Positions 54,101 through 62,507 of a DNA stretch of 64,000 nt are shown here, piece after piece (within the stretch, counting starts at the first letter, position 1; each line of letters opens with the position of its first letter). A program made the translations under genes and the position numbers. The notes under the pieces are model-generated. The model did no database searches. It was not told the origin of the DNA and saw only the letters and a program-made list of their open reading frames with translations. Origin of the DNA: Bog-756 sp963833585 (GTDB taxonomy: Bacteria > Actinomycetota > Acidimicrobiia > Acidimicrobiales > RAAP-2); NCBI GenBank assembly GCA_963833585.1, contig CAWHYF010000001.1, positions 1 through 64,000 on the forward strand, read 5' to 3'.

Positions 54101-55593
54101 CCTTCCGCAATGGTGCCCCCGGGCACCAGCGCCAATTCGGCATGTTCGATGTGGACCTGGTGCGCCTGGTCCTCGCCGGCCGGGGTCTTGGCCGACGTCG
54201 GGATGAGCAGGGCGGCCACGATGGCCACCGCGGTCACGGCGGCCAGGAAGGCGAAGCCGTTCCGGTAACCCGTCTCGGCGGGCAAGCCGCTCTGCAGGAG
54301 GGTGGAGGTCACGATGCTGGACATGACGCCCGCCCCGATGGCGCCGCCGATGGTCCGGATGTTGGCATTCATCCCGCTGGCCACTCCGGTCTGTGCCGGC
54401 GGCACGGCCTGGACGATGAGATTGGACATGGCGGCGAAGGCGAGGCCGATTCCCACGCCGAGGAGGGCGCTGGAGGCGTAGATCTCCCACGGGTGGGTGT
54501 GCGCGAAGGCCAGCACCAGATAGCCGCCACAGGAGAAGACCGACCCGATCACCACCGCGGACTTCGAGCCGATGGCCGCGGCGATCCGGCCGGACAGCAT
54601 GCCCACCACGAACATGGCCACGGTGAGGGGGAGGAGGTAGACGCCCGACTGGATGATGCTGGCCCCGAAGCCGTAGCCGGACGATTTCGGGGTCTGGAGG
54701 AACTCGGGGATGAAGCCGATGGCCGAGTACATGCCCACGCCGAGGAGCAGGGCCACCAGGTTGTTGGTCCACACCGCCGGGACCCGCATCATCCGCATGT
54801 CGACCAGTGGCTCCCGCGACCGGTACTCCACCACCACCCAGGCCACCCCGATGATCAGGGCCGCGGCGAACAGGCCCAGGACCCGCGGCGAGCCCCAACC
54901 CCATGTGGGCGCCTCGCTCACGCCGATCAGGAGCGCCACCAACCAACCCGAGAGCAGGACGGCACCCCACCAGCTGATCTTGCCGGGGGTGCGGACCGGC
55001 GACTCGGGGACGAAGAAATGGGCGCACACCGCGGCGGTGAGCGAGATGATCAGCGGGATCCAGAAGAGCCAGTGATAGTCGAGGTGGCTGACGATCGGGC
55101 CGGCCAGGACAATGCCGGCCCCGCCGCCGACCGCGGCCATGGCGGCCACGATGCCCACGCCGGTCGGCACCTTCGAGGCCGGGAACTCGTCCCGGATGAT
55201 GCCGAATGCCAGGGGCAGGACCGCTCCGCCGATGCCCTGGATCGCCCGGGCCACGATGAGGACCCCGATCGACTGAGCCAGCCCGGCGATGACGGTGCCG
55301 GTGGCCAGGGCCAACAGGGTGACCACGAGCATCCGCTCTTTGCCCACGATGTCACCCACCCGGCCGAGGATGGGCGTGAAGATGGAGGCTGACAGCAGGA
55401 ACACCGTGAGCAGCCAAGTCACCGTGCCCTGGGAGGTGTGCAGATCGTGTTGGAAGGTGGACAGCACCGGGACCACCAGGGACTGCAGTAGGGAGTAGGC
55501 CGTGACCGCCAGGAGGAGCACGACGAAGGTGGCCTTGTAGCTGGCTCGTTCGAGGGGTGGGGTCACGGGACTCCTGTCCGGGGTGGGCGGCAC
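54097..55593 (-). CDS. MFS transporter, DHA2 (EmrB/QacA-like) family
   Basis: Drug:H+ antiporter of 498 residues, apparently with 14 helices. Diagnostic segments are the motif A loop GRVGDIVGKERML, RAIQGIGGAVLPLAFGIIRD (motif B/C region, R-x-x-Q-G-x-G) and GGGAGIVLAGPIVSHLDYHW. It exports lipophilic or cationic compounds. The TetR regulator gene overlaps its 3' end. A 26-base inverted repeat lies 97 bases upstream of the ATG. The native substrate is unknown. Confidence 0.9.
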   Translation of the reverse strand: MPPTPDRSPVTPPLERASYKATFVVLLLAVTAYSLLQSLVVPVLSTFQHDLHTSQGTVTWLLTVFLLSASIFTPILGRVGDIVGKERMLVVTLLALATGTVIAGLAQSIGVLIVARAIQGIGGAVLPLAFGIIRDEFPASKVPTGVGIVAAMAAVGGGAGIVLAGPIVSHLDYHWLFWIPLIISLTAAVCAHFFVPESPVRTPGKISWWGAVLLSGWLVALLIGVSEAPTWGWGSPRVLGLFAAALIIGVAWVVVEYRSREPLVDMRMMRVPAVWTNNLVALLLGVGMYSAIGFIPEFLQTPKSSGYGFGASIIQSGVYLLPLTVAMFVVGMLSGRIAAAIGSKSAVVIGSVFSCGGYLVLAFAHTHPWEIYASSALLGVGIGLAFAAMSNLIVQAVPPAQTGVASGMNANIRTIGGAIGAGVMSSIVTSTLLQSGLPAETGYRNGFAFLAAVTAVAIVAALLIPTSAKTPAGEDQAHQVHIEHAELALVPGGTIAEG

Positions 55594-55689
55594 GATGTCC
55601 GACCGGGTGCCACCCCGGCCGAGGCTCGTGGCGAGAAGGGGCCGACCCCGCCAGGCGTGTTACGGAGTAGGCGCTCCGCTTACCGTAGC

Positions 55690-55715
55690 ACAAGTGGAAT
55701 ATAGGTTCCACTTGT
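55690..55715. promoter_or_regulatory. Palindromic TetR-type operator upstream of the MFS exporter
   Basis: A perfect inverted repeat of ten-base arms, ACAAGTGGAA at 55690-55699 and TTCCACTTGT at 55706-55715, around a six-base TATAGG spacer. It lies between the MFS exporter start (55593) and the end of the next MFS gene (55769), where the operator of the co-encoded TetR repressor is expected. Confidence 0.75.
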
Positions 55716-55768
55716 CTGGACAGCGGGATGACGAGTGGGAGTGGTGGGGAGACGGGAGGGAATGGTGG

Positions 55769-57068
55769 TCAGAGGGGCTCGCCTTCCCCCAGTTCCGAGG
55801 TCACTTCGGCGATGGCCTCGGCTTCGGCCTGTTCCGAGAGGGGCTGCCCGCCGCCGTCGTCCCGCCACAACTCGGGCACCCGCCACAGCAGCACGCCCAC
55901 GCCCACCACGCAGGCCAGCCCCCCGGACCACACGGCGAACTGTGGGCCGCCGATGGCGGCGGCCAGCCCGGTCTCGGCGTCGCCCAGGCGGGGTCCACCG
56001 GCCACGACGGCGAAGAACGTCCCCGACAACCGGCCCTGGAGATGGTCCGGAACCGCCCGCTGCTGGACGGCCTGGCGGAAGACCGCCGACACCACGTCGG
56101 CCGCCCCGGCCAGAGCGAGCAGGGTGAGGCCGATCCACAGCACCGGGACCACGCCGAACAGGGCGATGGTCACACCCCAGACGGTCACGCAGGCGGCGAT
56201 GGCCCGCCCCTGGTGGCGGACCCTGCCGCACCACCCGGTGAACAGGGAGCCCACGAGGGAACCGGCTCCCGGCAGCGGCATAGAGCAGACCGACCACGCC
56301 CGCCCCGCCACCGAAGAGTCCTGCACCGAGGGCGGGGAACACCGCTCGGGGCATACCGAAGATCATGGCGTTGAGGTCGATCCAATAGGTGGCCGAGAGG
56401 AGCTTCTGCCCACGTAGGTGTCGGAATCCCTCGGTCATCGACCGGAATCCCATGGGGGTGCCCCCTCCCGTCGGCACCAGGGCCGGGAGGAGGAGCGCTG
56501 CCACCAGGGCCACGCCGTACGAGGCCACGTCGATCCCGTAGACGGCGCTCAGCCCGATCGTGGCGATCAGCACGCCGGCCAGAGCCGGCCCGGCTACCAG
56601 GGCGAGCTGCTGGATGGTGGTCTGCAGGGCGATGGCTGCGGTGACGTCGCGCTCCTCGACCAGCATGGGCAGTGCGGCCCGGCGGGCCGGCCAGTCGATC
56701 CCCTGGAGCCCGGCCCCCGCACCAGAGCAGAGGAACAGGGGCCAGACGGCGGGGTGGGCCAGCGACGCATTGGCCACCAGGCCCCCTACCGCCGCCGCCA
56801 TGGCCACCTGGGTCGCCACCAGCACCCGTCTTCGGTCCACGGCGTCGGCCAGCGTGCCGCCCCAGAGCGCGCCGGCCAGGAGCGGGACCAGCTGGGCCAG
56901 GCCGATCAGGCCCACCACCAGGGTGGAGTGGGTCAGGGAGTAGGCCTGGAACGAGACCGCCACCAGGGTGAGCTGGGAGCCCATCCCCGAGACCACCTGA
57001 CCGGCCCACAGGCGCCGGAAGTGCCGGTGGCGCCGCAACGGGGTGATGTCGACGACGAACCGGGCCAC
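55769..57068 (-). pseudogene. MFS transporter (EntS/MFS_3-like), single frameshift
   Basis: Enterobactin-exporter-like MFS protein of about 432 residues. The first half reads normally from ATG 57068: HRHFRRLWAGQVVSGMGSQL, SLTHSTLVVGLIGLAQLVPL, GGTLADAVDRRRVL (motif A) and LQGIDWPARRAALP. After YAAAGSRF (near 56280) the frame must change to give GAGSLVGSLFTGWCG, then ADVVSAVFRQAVQQ and DHLQGRLSGTFFAVV to a stop at 55769. One base in the GCCGCTGCCGGGA stretch explains it. As written, the protein loses its second half. Confidence 0.85.
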
Positions 57069-57147
57069 CCGGTAACGCTAACGGCCGGGTCCCGGGCGCC
57101 GGCGTCCGGAGGGGGGCTCGGGACGGAAGGCGGCCCAGAATCGTTGC

Positions 57148-57169
57148 CCGGTGTTGCCCGCAACACCGG
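57148..57169. promoter_or_regulatory. Perfect inverted repeat in the divergent MFS/small-gene spacer
   Basis: CCGGTGTTG (57148-57156) and CAACACCGG (57161-57169) pair perfectly around a CCCG loop, with TTGC/GCAA-like extensions outside. It lies between the divergent MFS start at 57068 and the small gene at 57243, so it could be an operator or an RNA hairpin. Confidence 0.45.
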
Positions 57170-57242
57170 TTGCTCGGAAATTGTCGTCCGCAATGCGCTC
57201 GCTACGGGTGGCGGGTCCGCTACACTTGGAGACGTGAGGGAC

Positions 57243-57410
57243 ATGGGCAATCCGTCAAAGCAGGGGCCGAAGGTGGAGGACGACCAGCCGTTGGTCGACT
57301 CGGGACCGCCGTCCATGGCGGTGTCGATTGCCGGAATTTCTACCGCCTGTAGCAAGGCCGCCCTCGTATCCAGCGCTAAGGCAGTCCGGGAGGCGCTCTC
57401 GACGGATTGA
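57243..57410 (+). CDS. Small protein, 55 residues
   Basis: A 55-residue reading frame, MGNPSKQGPKVEDDQPLVDS to AKAVREALSTD. The N-terminal half is acidic and Pro-rich; the C-terminal half is small-residue rich with one Cys (ISTACSKAALVSS). GTGAGGG just upstream is the only ribosome site. A TACACT at about 57221 may be a -10 element, and a strong intrinsic terminator follows 28 bases after the stop, so it is its own transcription unit. No family is recognised; it could be a signalling or modified peptide precursor or a regulatory peptide. Confidence 0.6.
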   Translation: MGNPSKQGPKVEDDQPLVDSGPPSMAVSIAGISTACSKAALVSSAKAVREALSTD

Positions 57411-57438
57411 ACAGACTTGACAAGGTCTGGAACCGTCG

Positions 57439-57475
57439 AGGAGTCGCTTCTTAGGGAGCGGCTCCTTTTCTTTTG
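57439..57475 (+). terminator. Intrinsic terminator
   Basis: AGGAGTCGCT (57439-57448) pairs with AGCGGCTCCT (57457-57466) with one G-T pair and an eight-base loop, followed by TTTTCTTTT (57466-57474). It is a textbook rho-independent terminator, unusually good for this high-GC window, and closes the small gene at 57243-57410. Confidence 0.85.
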
Positions 57476-57570
57476 TCCGCAACCCTCAACTGCGAATCCC
57501 CGTCTTCCGGACCACACGCCGGTCCCACCCACCCAGGCGTAGTGCGGATCCACCCGAGGTTGGGGGTCAC

Positions 57571-57933
57571 GTGACCGTCCAAGGACCGGGAGGTCGCGGC
57601 ACACCACTCCGCCCGGGCACCCCACCGCCGGTACCCGCCGATTCCGACGGCTCCGGCGATTCCGAACACGAGCAGCACCGAGAACACGAGCAGCACCGAG
57701 AACACGAGCAGCACCGAGAACACGAGCAGCACCGAGAGAAGGAACTGATGGACGAGCAGCGATGGAGAAGCGAGCGCGACGGGACCCGAACGGTCGACGA
57801 CCGACGTGCACCGGAATGGGCCGAGCGGGCCACCACGGCCCGGCAACAGGAGTGGTCCTCGGACCGCGTGGTCGACCAGGGCGACACCCATGACAAGGGA
57901 GAGCCGTCCCTGTGCGTGGGTGAGGCGGCCTGA
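57571..57933 (+). CDS. Hypothetical hydrophilic protein with HEQHRE repeats
   Basis: A 120-residue hydrophilic reading frame from GTG 57571. It has four tandem hexapeptides HEQHRE, encoded by 18-base repeats, followed by an Asp/Arg/Glu-rich C-terminal part (ERDGTRTVDDRRAPEWAERA). An internal ATG at 57748 has a good AAGGA site and could be the true start of a 61-residue protein; the repeat would then be the leader. Third positions are GC-rich throughout the second half, favouring this strand. The opposite strand reads a hydrophobic SVLLVF repeat, so strand choice is not certain. Confidence 0.35.
   Translation: MTVQGPGGRGTPLRPGTPPPVPADSDGSGDSEHEQHREHEQHREHEQHREHEQHREKELMDEQRWRSERDGTRTVDDRRAPEWAERATTARQQEWSSDRVVDQGDTHDKGEPSLCVGEAA
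57664..57735. repeat. Four tandem 18-base repeats
   Basis: Unit GAACACGAGCAGCACCGA at 57664-57681, 57682-57699, 57700-57717 and 57718-57735, identical in all four. It encodes HEQHRE on the plus strand or SVLLVF in one minus-strand frame. Confidence 0.92.
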
Positions 57934-58044
57934 CGGCACTCGGAGGCCGCGGGGTGAGGACCCGGTCGGCTGGGCCTTCGAGCCGGGCCATCTCCGGTTG
58001 GGTGGGGGCAGGGCAGTGATACACCCTCCTGTCATCATGCAATC

Positions 58045-59256
58045 ATGACGGCGAACGACCCGGCGGGGTGGGTGGGATCGGAAGGGTTGGCAGCTCCCGG
58101 ATTGGCCTCCGGCCCCACGGCGGACGAGCGATGCCACGCCATCGACCAGCTGCACGCCGTCATCGTGGCGGCGCAGCGTCAGCTGCTGGTGGAGATCCGC
58201 GGCTACGACGAATCGAAGGCGTGGGTGCACGACGGCTCCCCCGATATGGCCCAGTGGCTGGTGGCCCGCCTCAGCATCGAGCAGTCGACCGCCCGGACCT
58301 GGGTCCGAATGGCCCGCGCCCTGAGTGAACTTCCCGCCATCGACGCCGCCGTCGCCGAGGGCCGGTTCTCGCTGGACCAGCTGGCGCCCCTGACCAAGTT
58401 GGCCACTCCCGACACCGACGATGCCCTGGCCTCCGATGCCCAGAGGTGGACTGCGGCGCAGACCAGGGAACTGGCGGCGCGAGCCCGCGCCCCCAGGGTG
58501 AAGGACGTCAACGAGGCTCACAGCCGGCGGCGGCTCAGCTGGTGGTCCGACGACCACACGCTCCATCTCCGTGGTCGTTTCTCTGTGGATCACGGGACCC
58601 TGCTCACCAACGTCCTGACGAGGCTGGCCTCAGACGCCCCGCCGGATCCGGAGCTCCACGTCTTCGAACCGTTCCCGGCCCGGGCTGCCGATGCGCTGGT
58701 CGAACTGGCGTCGCTCCACGTCGCCGACGAGGCCGATGCCGATCGAGCCACCGTGGTGGTCCACGTCGATGCCGGGGTGCTGGCCGGCGACGACGACGGC
58801 ATCGCCGAGATGGAGAACGGACCTCGTATCGCCGCCGAGACGGCGCGCCGGCTGGCCTGTGACTGCCGCTGGCAGCTGGTGGCCGAGGACGGCAACGGCG
58901 ACATCGTGCGCCTCGGGCGAACCACCCGCTCGACGCCACCGTGGTTGGTGAGACAGCTCAGGAGGCGGGACCGGGGCTGTCGTTTCGCCGGATGTGGGCG
59001 CACCCGTTGGCTCCACGCTCATCATCTCGAGTGGTGGGGGAGGGGTGGACCCACCGATCCGGACAATTTGGCGCTCCTCTGCGGATATCACCACCGGTTG
59101 GTGCACGAGGGAGGGTGGAGGATGGCCATGGGGAAGACCGGCGCGATCGTGTTCACCCGTCCCAACGGGAGGACACTGGGCACCGGACCTCCGCCGATGC
59201 GAGCCGACGTGAGGCAACGTCTGTTCGGACCGGGACCGCCCCCGGCCGCGGCGTAG
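58045..59256 (+). CDS. DUF222 domain protein with C-terminal HNH endonuclease motif
   Basis: A 403-residue protein of the 13E12-like DUF222-HNH family, expanded in many actinobacteria. The N-terminal helical DUF222 part contains SPDMAQWLVARLSIEQSTAR and PAIDAAVAEGRFSLDQLAPL. The C-terminal HNH domain has RDRGCRFAGCGRTRWLHAHH, then HLEWWGRGGPTDPDNLALLC and GYHHRLVHEGGW, with the His and Cys residues expected for the metal and zinc sites. The family is often repetitive and linked to mobile elements, but no flanking repeat or integrase is present here. The role is unknown. Confidence 0.9.
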   Translation: MTANDPAGWVGSEGLAAPGLASGPTADERCHAIDQLHAVIVAAQRQLLVEIRGYDESKAWVHDGSPDMAQWLVARLSIEQSTARTWVRMARALSELPAIDAAVAEGRFSLDQLAPLTKLATPDTDDALASDAQRWTAAQTRELAARARAPRVKDVNEAHSRRRLSWWSDDHTLHLRGRFSVDHGTLLTNVLTRLASDAPPDPELHVFEPFPARAADALVELASLHVADEADADRATVVVHVDAGVLAGDDDGIAEMENGPRIAAETARRLACDCRWQLVAEDGNGDIVRLGRTTRSTPPWLVRQLRRRDRGCRFAGCGRTRWLHAHHLEWWGRGGPTDPDNLALLCGYHHRLVHEGGWRMAMGKTGAIVFTRPNGRTLGTGPPPMRADVRQRLFGPGPPPAAA

Positions 59257-59308
59257 TCCCAGCTCCCTGGTCCGGGCATCCCAGCGCGGCCCGAGCCGCC
59301 CGTGACGA

Positions 59309-61297
59309 TCAGGCGGCAGGATCCTGGCCGGCGGTCCCGCGGCGACCTGCCCCGGCCGCGCCGGACGAGCTGGACGAGCCGGCGGACTCGGTGGGCTCCT
59401 GGCCCTCGAACTGGATTCGGTAGAGCTCGGCGTACTGGCCCCCGGCGGCCAGCAGCTGATCGTGACGACCCCGCTCGACAATGCGTCCCTGGTCGAGCAC
59501 CAGGATCATGTCGGCCTCTCGTACGGTGGACAACCGGTGGGCGATGACCAGGGAGGTGCGGCCCTCGAGCGCGGTGGCGAGAGCCTGCTGCACGGCGGCC
59601 TCCGACTCCGAGTCGAGATGGGCGGTGGCCTCGTCCAGCACGACCACCTCGGGTGCCTTGAGCAGGATCCGGGCGATGGCGATGCGTTGCTTCTCACCGC
59701 CCGACAGGCGGTAGCCCCGGTCGCCCACCACGGTGTCGAGACCGTCGGGGAGTGCGGACACCATGGTGGCGATCTGGGCGCCGGCCAGGGCGGCGTCGAG
59801 CTCGCCGTCGGTGGCGTCGGGCTTGGCGTAGAGCAGGTTGCCCCTGATGGTGTCGTGGAACAGGTGGGCGTCCTGGGTCACCACCCCGATGGTGGAGGTC
59901 AACGACGCCGAGGTGGCGCTCCGAACATCGAGTCCGTTGACCCGGATGGCGCCCGATCGCACGTCATAGAGGCGGGGGAGGAGCTGGCTGACGGTGGTCT
60001 TGCCCGCGCCTGACGGTCCCACCAGGGCCACCAGCTGGCCGGGCTCGGCGGTGAAGGTCACGTCGAACAGGACCTGCTGGGAGACGGTGGTGTCGAGCAC
60101 GGCCACCGACTCGAGCGAGGCCAGCGAGACCTCCTCGGCGGCCGGGTACCGGAAGTCGACGTGGTCGAATTCGATGCGCGCCGGACCCGGCGGTACCGGG
60201 CGGGCGTCGGGAGCGTCCTGGATCATGGGGGGCAGATCGAGCACCTCGAACACCCGGTCGAACGAGACGAGAGCGGTCATCACGTCGATCTGCACGTTGG
60301 ACAGCGCGGTGAGCGGGGCGTAGAGCCGGGTGAGGTAGGAGGCCAGCGCCACCACCGTGCCGACGGTCAGGGCGCCGTCGATGGCCTGGACGCCGCCCCA
60401 GCCGTAGACCACCGCGGTGGCCAGGGCGGCGGTGAGGGTCAGGGCGGCGATGAAGAAGCGGGCGTACATGGCCTGGGTGACCCCGATGTCCCGGACCCGC
60501 CCGGCCTTCTGCTCGAACTCGTTGCGCTCCTGCGCCGGCCGGCCGAACAGCTTGACCAGCAGGGCCCCCGAGACGTTGAAGCGTTCGGTCATGGTGTTGT
60601 TCATCTGGGCGTTGAGCCCGTAGGACTCCCGGGTGATCGCCGACAGCCTTCGTCCGACCCGCTTGGCCGGGAGCACGAAGATGGGGAGGATGACCAGGCT
60701 GATCAAGGTGATCTGCCAAGAGAGCACGAACATCACCACCAGGACCAGGATCACGCTGATCAGGTTCGAGACGATGGAGGAGAGGGTGTCGGTGAAGGCC
60801 TGCTGGGCGCCGATGACGTCGTTGTTGAGCCGACTGATGAGGGCCCCGGTCTGGGTCCGGGTGAAGAAGGCGATGGGCATCTTCTGGATGTGCTCGAAGA
60901 CCTTGGAGCGCATGTCGTAGATCAGCCCCTCACCCACCTTGGCCGAGACCCAGCGGATGCCGATGGACAGGCCGGTGCCGGCGAAGGCCACCGCGGCGGC
61001 GATCAGCGCCAGGGAGATGACGAGGCTCTTGGAACGGTCCTGTGCCGGCCCGGTCAGGTTGTTGATGATCGAGCGGAACAGCAGCGGGTTGATGACCCCC
61101 AGGATGGCGTCCACGATGACCAGGACCAGGAACCAGGCCAGGATCTTCCGGTACGGCAGGGCGAACCGGATCATCCGCCGGGCGGTGCCCTTGGTCACCT
61201 GCTGCTGGGTGACCGAGTCGTCCCGCCGCATGGAGCGCATCACCGACCCGAACTGACCGCCGCCACCGCCACCCATGCCGTGGCCTGGCATGCTCAC
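59309..61297 (-). CDS. ABC transporter, fused permease and ATP-binding subunits (exporter type)
   Basis: Type I ABC exporter half-transporter of 662 residues. An N-terminal Gly/Met-rich cytoplasmic stretch precedes six helices (about residues 53-350), with a QKMPIAFFTRTQTGALISRL coupling region typical of MsbA/LmrA-like exporters. The nucleotide domain has Walker A GPSGAGKT (427-434), Q-loop TQDAHLF, signature LSGGEKQ (531-537), Walker B VVVLDEAT (551-558) and the switch His in IAHRLST. It would function as a homodimer to export lipids or drugs. The first codon is GTG, with an ATG two codons later. The C-terminus ends in a Ser/Gly-rich tail. Confidence 0.92.
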   Translation of the reverse strand: MSMPGHGMGGGGGGQFGSVMRSMRRDDSVTQQQVTKGTARRMIRFALPYRKILAWFLVLVIVDAILGVINPLLFRSIINNLTGPAQDRSKSLVISLALIAAAVAFAGTGLSIGIRWVSAKVGEGLIYDMRSKVFEHIQKMPIAFFTRTQTGALISRLNNDVIGAQQAFTDTLSSIVSNLISVILVLVVMFVLSWQITLISLVILPIFVLPAKRVGRRLSAITRESYGLNAQMNNTMTERFNVSGALLVKLFGRPAQERNEFEQKAGRVRDIGVTQAMYARFFIAALTLTAALATAVVYGWGGVQAIDGALTVGTVVALASYLTRLYAPLTALSNVQIDVMTALVSFDRVFEVLDLPPMIQDAPDARPVPPGPARIEFDHVDFRYPAAEEVSLASLESVAVLDTTVSQQVLFDVTFTAEPGQLVALVGPSGAGKTTVSQLLPRLYDVRSGAIRVNGLDVRSATSASLTSTIGVVTQDAHLFHDTIRGNLLYAKPDATDGELDAALAGAQIATMVSALPDGLDTVVGDRGYRLSGGEKQRIAIARILLKAPEVVVLDEATAHLDSESEAAVQQALATALEGRTSLVIAHRLSTVREADMILVLDQGRIVERGRHDQLLAAGGQYAELYRIQFEGQEPTESAGSSSSSGAAGAGRRGTAGQDPAA

Positions 61298-61387
61298 GGG
61301 ACGGCTCCAGAGGCAGGGATCATGCCCGGGACCCTACTGTCCACCGGCCCGGGCCCATGCGTCGGCGGCGGGCCCCGAACGGTGGGC

Positions 61388-62461
61388 TCAGACCACCAGG
61401 CCGCGCCCGTAGACCGGGGGCAGGTCGAGTGCGGTGAGGATGCCTGGGGCTCCCTCCACCACGGCGGGGATGGCGTTGACCAGGCGCATGGCCGTGGCCT
61501 TGAGCCCGGCCGTGTTGTGGTCCCCATCCGTGCCGAGCAGCTGGAGGTCCAGGGTGTAGTTGGGCTCGCCGGTGATGGTCACCCGGTAGCAGCCGTGACC
61601 GGCCGGCTGGGGCCACTGCGGGGCCAGGTCGTCGCGCAGCCGGGTGACGTGCTCGAGGACGATGACCGCCCTGCCGTTCCGCATCCCGCGTAATTCGAAG
61701 TGGAGGGCGGCGGCGGTGCCCTTCTCGATGGTGCCCGAGTCGACCTCGAAGGTCTCGGTGGCCGGGAGTCGCTCGTACCACTCCTCCAGGCCGTCCAGCT
61801 CCACCTCGAGACCGGCGGCCAGCTGGCGGACCACACTGCCCCAGGCCATGGTCATGACCCCGGGCTGGAGGATCATCGGCACCTGGTCGAGGGGTCGCCC
61901 GAACCCCATGATGTCGAAGATGACCATGGGCTGGTTGTACGTGGCGTAGTTGAGTAGTTCGGCCACCCGCACCTCCTCGATCCGCTCGCTCACCCCCGAC
62001 AGGACCAGGGGGAGGGCGTCGTTGGCGAATCCGGGGTCGACGCCGTTGACGAACAGGGACACGCCCGCCGACACGGCGGCCTCCTGCAACGGGGTGATCA
62101 TGGAGTCGTCGACGACCCCGTAGGGGTACTGGAGGAAGACCGGCCCGCTGGAGACCACATTGACCTCGGCCCGGAGGAGGCGTTGCAGGTCCCCCAGGGC
62201 CTCCATCAACCGGTGGTCGGCCATGGCCGTGTGCACCACCACGTCGGGCCGCAGGGCCAACAGGGCGTCGACGTCCTGGGTGGCGGCCACACCCAGCTTC
62301 CGCCCCAGGCCGGCCAGGGCACCGGCGTCCTTGCCCACCTTGTCGGGGTTGGACACCCACAGCCCCACCAGTTCGAGGTCGGGCCGGGCGTCGATGCCGG
62401 CGATGACGTGTCGCCCCACGTTGCCGGTGGACCAGGCCACCACTCGGTAGGTCTTGCTCAT
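61388..62461 (-). CDS. NAD(P)-dependent dihydrodipicolinate-reductase-like/DAPDH family protein
   Basis: A 357-residue oxidoreductase. The Rossmann dinucleotide motif is GNVGRHV near residues 13-19 after VVAWSTG; LRPDVVVHTAMADHRL follows. The C-terminal domain resembles the 2,4-diaminopentanoate dehydrogenase (DAPDH) fold (GVDPGFANDALPLVLSG, then ATYNQPMVIFDIMGFG). Members in mycobacteria are annotated as 'dihydrodipicolinate reductase' but act in steroid or amine metabolism; the true substrate is unknown. AAGGAGC upstream of ATG 62461 is the ribosome site. It lies 46 bases downstream of the SDR gene, so the two are probably in one operon. Confidence 0.88.
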   Translation of the reverse strand: MSKTYRVVAWSTGNVGRHVIAGIDARPDLELVGLWVSNPDKVGKDAGALAGLGRKLGVAATQDVDALLALRPDVVVHTAMADHRLMEALGDLQRLLRAEVNVVSSGPVFLQYPYGVVDDSMITPLQEAAVSAGVSLFVNGVDPGFANDALPLVLSGVSERIEEVRVAELLNYATYNQPMVIFDIMGFGRPLDQVPMILQPGVMTMAWGSVVRQLAAGLEVELDGLEEWYERLPATETFEVDSGTIEKGTAAALHFELRGMRNGRAVIVLEHVTRLRDDLAPQWPQPAGHGCYRVTITGEPNYTLDLQLLGTDGDHNTAGLKATAMRLVNAIPAVVEGAPGILTALDLPPVYGRGLVV

Positions 62462-62507
62462 GGGTTGCTCCTTGTCGGGTGGTCGGTGCCGCTCGGCGGG
62501 ATGGTGG

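Noticed and set aside
57451..58593. Large minus-strand open frame with SVLLVF repeats
   Set aside because: It runs through the plus-strand intrinsic terminator and into the DUF222-HNH gene in antisense; no ribosome site near a suitable start. Kept only as a note in the repeat finding.
58045..59256. DUF222-HNH gene as a homing endonuclease or mobile element
   Set aside because: No flanking repeats, intron or intein signs; this family is a common chromosomal paralogue group in actinobacteria.
60161..61693. 510-residue open frame on the plus strand
   Set aside because: Antisense to the ABC exporter with all its nucleotide-binding motifs.
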